The notes below the pieces were generated by a model. The model searched no databases, was not told where the DNA came from, and worked only from the letters and a program-made list of their open reading frames with translations. Below are positions 23,023 through 26,337 of a stretch of DNA of 26,337 bases, in pieces. Source of the DNA: Clostridia bacterium (GTDB lineage Bacteria; Bacillota; Clostridia; TANB77; CAG-508). The first letter of the stretch is position 1. The number at the start of each line of letters is the position of its first letter. The position numbers and the translations under genes are program-made. The stretch is from positions 1-26,337 of the forward strand of contig CAADYC010000032.1 in assembly GCA_900753165.1 (NCBI GenBank), given 5' to 3'.

Positions 23023-24591
23023 ATGTTACAAAAAAAGAAAAATTTCTTAGAGAAGATTGTAAAAAAAGATTATAATAATGAACTTGAAGAAATATTAGAA
23101 GTAAAACATTTTGATGAAATTGTAAAAAGTACCCTTTTAAGTATATTATATAAAATAGAAGCAGCATATAAAGATTTGGAAACAGTAAAAAAAGATGTTC
23201 AAACAAAAGAAGAATATATAGCAAATATAATAGAAATTATAAAAAATAATTGTGATTCAATAAAAATAGTAAAAATGAGTGATGAACAAAATAAAATTCC
23301 AAATAAAAAAACATATATAGTTGATAAAAATAATAAAAAGATAGTAGCATATCCAATAGAAAGAAAAATATTATATGCAATATCAAAAATTTCTAAAAAA
23401 GATAAAATTATAAAAGATGATTATTTTTTAATAAATGAAACCCTTTCAGAGTTGATAAATGTTGGAAATAGTATTAATATGGTAGAACCACTTAGAGATT
23501 TTAATGGGTATTCATGGACAACAATACCACAAGAAATAGAAAGTATAGATCATAATTTAATTTATCAAGAATTAAGAATATTAGTAGGACATAAATTTTT
23601 AAATAAATGGGTTAAAAATAGCGAATTTATAATAGACTATTTCTATATGTTTAAAGAAATTTTAGAAAACCAATATGGAAAGAAAAATGAAGAAAAATTG
23701 GTAGAATTATTATCAAAAATTTCTATATTGTTAAGTATAAAATATAATGAAGGCAAATATGAAGAAATTTTAAAAATAAAAAATAAGTTAGATGAGCAAG
23801 TAGAAGAAATTCAAGATAAAGAAAAATTTATAGAAGATATAACTAGAAAGAAAATTAAAATTACAAAAGAAATAAAGAAAATTGATGAAATAATTAATGA
23901 TAAAGAATTATTACAAAAAGAATATGTATTAAGAAATGAAAATTTATCGCTTGAAAACAAAATATTTAGCATGAGGATTTTAGCTAAAATAATGGTACAA
24001 GAAAAAGAAGAAAAAATGAAAGAGTTAGAGGACTTAAATAAAATATTAAAACCTCAAAATTTTATGAAATATCAAAAAGAAATAGAAGAAAAACATAAAT
24101 ATTTAGTTGTTTTAGATGCTAGAAATAAAGAAAAAGAGTTGGAAGATTTAAAAATAAAATTTCAAAGGTTATTTTTGAAAATGTTAGAAATAAATGTAAA
24201 AAAGGCAGAAACAAAACAGGAAGTGGAAAAAATAATATATGATTTTAGATATTATTCATTGTTGCAATATGATTATGATAAAAAGATAAAAGAAGTTAGT
24301 GAGATAAAAGAAATAATGAATGAAGTTGCTGATATGATTATAAATAAAGCAGTTGAATATAAGGTTTTAGAAAAATTATCAAATGATAAAGAAACAAATT
24401 ATCAGATTTTGAAAAATATATTTGATGTTAGAATTATAAGACTAGAAGATGCTTACTTGAAAATAACGAAAGAAAAAGATAAATATTTTTTACAGATATT
24501 TGATGAAAATATTTTTGAAGAAAAAATTGAGATAAAACAACCAAAAGAATTAGATATAAAGCTTAACAAAAAAAGACCAATATGGGAATAA
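23023..24591 (+). CDS. Large coiled-coil protein of unknown function
   Basis: A 522-residue, Lys/Glu/Ile-rich soluble protein I do not recognise. The start is ATG 23023, because GGAGGG (23013-23018) precedes it; an in-frame ATG at 23011 would contain that site. The N-terminal region (about 1-230) is globular-looking, with an aromatic patch MVEPLRDFNGYSWTTIPQEIESIDHNLIYQELRILVGHKFLNKW. Residues about 235-360 form long coiled coils, and the C-terminal part (about 360-522) is mixed, ending IEIKQPKELDIKLNKKRPIWE. There are no membrane helices, cysteine clusters or nucleotide-binding motifs. The TGTCCCAA leader motif (22989-22996) lies 34 nt before the start. It sits between ftsK and a beta-CASP nuclease, 38 nt after ftsK. 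Confidence 0.85.
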   Translation: MLQKKKNFLEKIVKKDYNNELEEILEVKHFDEIVKSTLLSILYKIEAAYKDLETVKKDVQTKEEYIANIIEIIKNNCDSIKIVKMSDEQNKIPNKKTYIVDKNNKKIVAYPIERKILYAISKISKKDKIIKDDYFLINETLSELINVGNSINMVEPLRDFNGYSWTTIPQEIESIDHNLIYQELRILVGHKFLNKWVKNSEFIIDYFYMFKEILENQYGKKNEEKLVELLSKISILLSIKYNEGKYEEILKIKNKLDEQVEEIQDKEKFIEDITRKKIKITKEIKKIDEIINDKELLQKEYVLRNENLSLENKIFSMRILAKIMVQEKEEKMKELEDLNKILKPQNFMKYQKEIEEKHKYLVVLDARNKEKELEDLKIKFQRLFLKMLEINVKKAETKQEVEKIIYDFRYYSLLQYDYDKKIKEVSEIKEIMNEVADMIINKAVEYKVLEKLSNDKETNYQILKNIFDVRIIRLEDAYLKITKEKDKYFLQIFDENIFEEKIEIKQPKELDIKLNKKRPIWE

Positions 24592-24608
24592 TTATAAATT
24601 TGTAAAGA

Positions 24609-24649
24609 TGTCCCAAGCAGAATCGTCCCTAAAAGGACAAAAGGAGGAA
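24609..24649 (+). promoter_or_regulatory. GTCCC leader element before the nuclease gene
   Basis: TGTCCCAA (24609-24616) and a second GTCCC (24625-24629) that can form GTCC-CTAAAA-GGAC (24625-24638) directly before the AAAGGAGG Shine-Dalgarno. Related to elements before groEL, disA and the 23023 gene. Regulatory role inferred only. Confidence 0.4.
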
Positions 24650-24653
24650 GTTT

Positions 24654-26303
24654 ATGAAAATTACATTTTTAGGAGCTACAAAAACAGTAACAGGTTCAAA
24701 TTATTTAGTAGAAGCTGCAGGAAAGAAATTTCTAGTAGACTGTGGTATGTGGCAGGGAAGAAAGGAATTAGAGGAAGAAAATTTTGATGAATTTGATTTT
24801 AATCCTGCAGAAATTGATTTTATGTTATTAACACATGCACACATTGACCATTCTGGAAGAATACCAAAACTATATAATGAAGGATTCAAAAATAAAATAT
24901 ATGCACACAAAGCAACATGTGATTTATGTGCACTAATGTTACCAGATAGTGGACACATTCAAGAAATGGAGAATGAATGGAAAAACAGAAAGAGAATGAG
25001 AAAAGGACAAGAAGCTAGAGAACCATTATATACAGCAGAACAAGCAGCAAGATGTTTGGAAATATTTGAACCAGTTCAATATGACCAAATAATAGATATA
25101 ACACCAGATATACATGTAAGATTCAATGATGCCGGACATATGTTAGGTTCAAGTATAATTGAATTATGGGTAAATGAAAATGGAAAACAAACAAAAACAG
25201 TATTCACAGGTGACTTAGGAAATAATGATATTCCATTATTAAGTGAACCAACAATGATAGAAGAAGCTGATTTCTTAGTTATGGAATCAACATATGGAAG
25301 CAGAAAACATATCAAAAACGATCAAAAAGCAGAAATGTTTTTGGATATAGTATCAGAAACACTTGATAATAAAGGAACTGTTGTAATACCATCATTTGCG
25401 GTAGGAAGAACACAAGAAATATTATATGAATTAAATAAAATAAAAGAAACAAAAGATGATGAAAAATTTATAAAAGAATATGAGACATTAATGAAAGCAC
25501 CAGTATACGTAGACAGTCCACTTGCAATATCAGCAACAGAAGTATTCAAAGAGAATATGGATTTATTTGACGAAGAAACACAAGAAGAAATGAAAAGAGG
25601 AGATCATCCACTTGAATTTCCAGGATTGAAATTTACAACAACAGCAGATGAGTCAAAAGCTTTAAATGAAAATCCAGAGCCATGTATAATAATATCAGCA
25701 AGTGGAATGTGTGAAGTAGGAAGAATAAAACATCATTTAAAACACAATTTATGGAATCCAAATTCAACAATATTATTTGTAGGATATCAAGCACCAGGAA
25801 CACTTGGATATAGCATAGTAAACGGAGCTAAAAAAGTAAAAATATTTGGAGAAGAAATTGCAGTAAATGCAAGAATTGAATATATAGAGGGATATTCAGG
25901 ACATGCGGACCAAGACGGATTAATGAATTTTGTGTATTCATTTGTTAAAAGACCAAAACAAGTATTTTTGATTCATGGTGAAGAGGAATCACAAGAGGTA
26001 CTTGGAGAAAAAATTAAGGATGAAGCTCAATTACCAGTTATAATTCCAAGTTATGGAGAAACATATGAATTAAATGTAGATGAAGATGTTAAATTAACAC
26101 ATAAAATTGATAAGAAATTACCTGTTAATATGAAGTCAGAAGTATTGAAGAGACTTGAAAAATTAAGAGCTGAAATTGATGATATGGAAAATAGTGTTAG
26201 AGACGATATGAATAATGGTGAACTTAAAGATGTTGATGTGTTTAGAATTAATGAAAAAATAAAGGATTTAGAAAAACAAATTTTGAATGTAATAGAAGGC
26301 TAA
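24654..26303 (+). CDS. Metallo-beta-lactamase-fold beta-CASP ribonuclease (COG1236 type)
   Basis: A 549-residue member of the CPSF73/Ysh1-like beta-CASP nucleases that cut RNA. The zinc ligands are visible: HAHIDH (His61, His63, Asp65, His66), the GDLGN Asp187, and in the C-terminal half SGHAD (His417) and the IHGEE motif (His441). The beta-CASP insert shows FAVGRTQEILYEL and ISASGMCEVGRIKHHL. A short coiled-coil extension follows (about residues 490-545, LKRLEKLRAEIDDMENSVRDDM). It is distinct from RNase J, which has a different layout and C-terminus. Strong AAAGGAGG before ATG 24654. Last gene of the ftsK transcript as far as the window shows. Confidence 0.93.
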   Translation: MKITFLGATKTVTGSNYLVEAAGKKFLVDCGMWQGRKELEEENFDEFDFNPAEIDFMLLTHAHIDHSGRIPKLYNEGFKNKIYAHKATCDLCALMLPDSGHIQEMENEWKNRKRMRKGQEAREPLYTAEQAARCLEIFEPVQYDQIIDITPDIHVRFNDAGHMLGSSIIELWVNENGKQTKTVFTGDLGNNDIPLLSEPTMIEEADFLVMESTYGSRKHIKNDQKAEMFLDIVSETLDNKGTVVIPSFAVGRTQEILYELNKIKETKDDEKFIKEYETLMKAPVYVDSPLAISATEVFKENMDLFDEETQEEMKRGDHPLEFPGLKFTTTADESKALNENPEPCIIISASGMCEVGRIKHHLKHNLWNPNSTILFVGYQAPGTLGYSIVNGAKKVKIFGEEIAVNARIEYIEGYSGHADQDGLMNFVYSFVKRPKQVFLIHGEEESQEVLGEKIKDEAQLPVIIPSYGETYELNVDEDVKLTHKIDKKLPVNMKSEVLKRLEKLRAEIDDMENSVRDDMNNGELKDVDVFRINEKIKDLEKQILNVIEG

Positions 26304-26337
26304 GAAAAAACGGGAAAGGGGGACGGGTCTCCAATCC
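26304..26337. other. Non-coding end of the window
   Basis: G-rich sequence after the nuclease stop (AACGGGAAAGGGGGACGGGT then CTCC), unusual for this AT-rich region. It contains GGGAC, the reverse complement of the GTCCC leader motif, and is truncated by the window edge, so no call is possible. Confidence 0.4.

Overview
The window is an AT-rich stretch of a low-G+C Gram-positive chromosome, most likely an uncultured member of Clostridia (Bacillota). The signs are strong AGGAGG-type ribosome binding sites, HrcA/CIRCE control of groESL, a radA-disA pair, sepF with divIVA, an FtsK/SpoIIIE translocase, and A/T-ending codons. All protein genes read on the + strand except one 69-codon gene at 9503-9712. 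Most of the window is core housekeeping sequence. I see no transposase, integrase, CRISPR array, toxin-antitoxin pair or defence locus.

Layout. 1-456 is the 3' end of mtaB (tRNA modification). 638-949 is an unrecognised small protein with its own promoter and terminator. 1052-4409 holds radA (broken by a +1 frameshift), disA (c-di-AMP synthesis) and a membrane-anchored cyclophilin. 4410-4724 is a highly structured, gene-free leader ahead of pyrG (4725-6332). 6389-6874 is an orphan gene with its own promoter and terminator. 7010-9176 is groES-groEL behind two CIRCE-like operators. A tRNA-Gly(TCC) follows at 9303-9376, then the minus-strand orphan. 9943-12737 carries an HD-domain hydrolase and a divergent SecD/SecF pair. 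12791-17757 carries mutL, a small membrane protein, miaA and a HlyD-like membrane protein. A 183-nt foldback fills much of the gap before sepF-divIVA (18098-19065). rsmD and a coiled-coil protein follow (19274-20338), then a structured gap, ftsK (20567-22984), an unrecognised coiled-coil protein and a beta-CASP metallo-beta-lactamase-fold nuclease (24654-26303).

Functionally the genes cover tRNA and rRNA modification (mtaB, miaA, rsmD), DNA repair and its signalling (radA, disA, mutL), protein folding and export (groESL, cyclophilin, SecD/SecF), nucleotide synthesis (pyrG) and division or chromosome segregation (sepF, divIVA, ftsK).

The most unusual material is non-coding. It includes a 75-nt tandem repeat with terminator-like hairpins directly before pyrG, the foldback with perfect 33-bp arms before sepF, and 11-bp-phased ATTACA/TGTAAT boxes upstream of three promoters. 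It also includes a doubled CIRCE-type operator, a perfect inverted repeat across the tRNA-Gly promoter, a structured segment before ftsK, and two recurring leader motifs (a 33-nt element and TGTCCCAA). SecD and SecF also appear to lack the conserved acidic residues of the canonical proton-driven translocase. I see no complete new multigene system. The non-coding elements are the best candidates for something undescribed.
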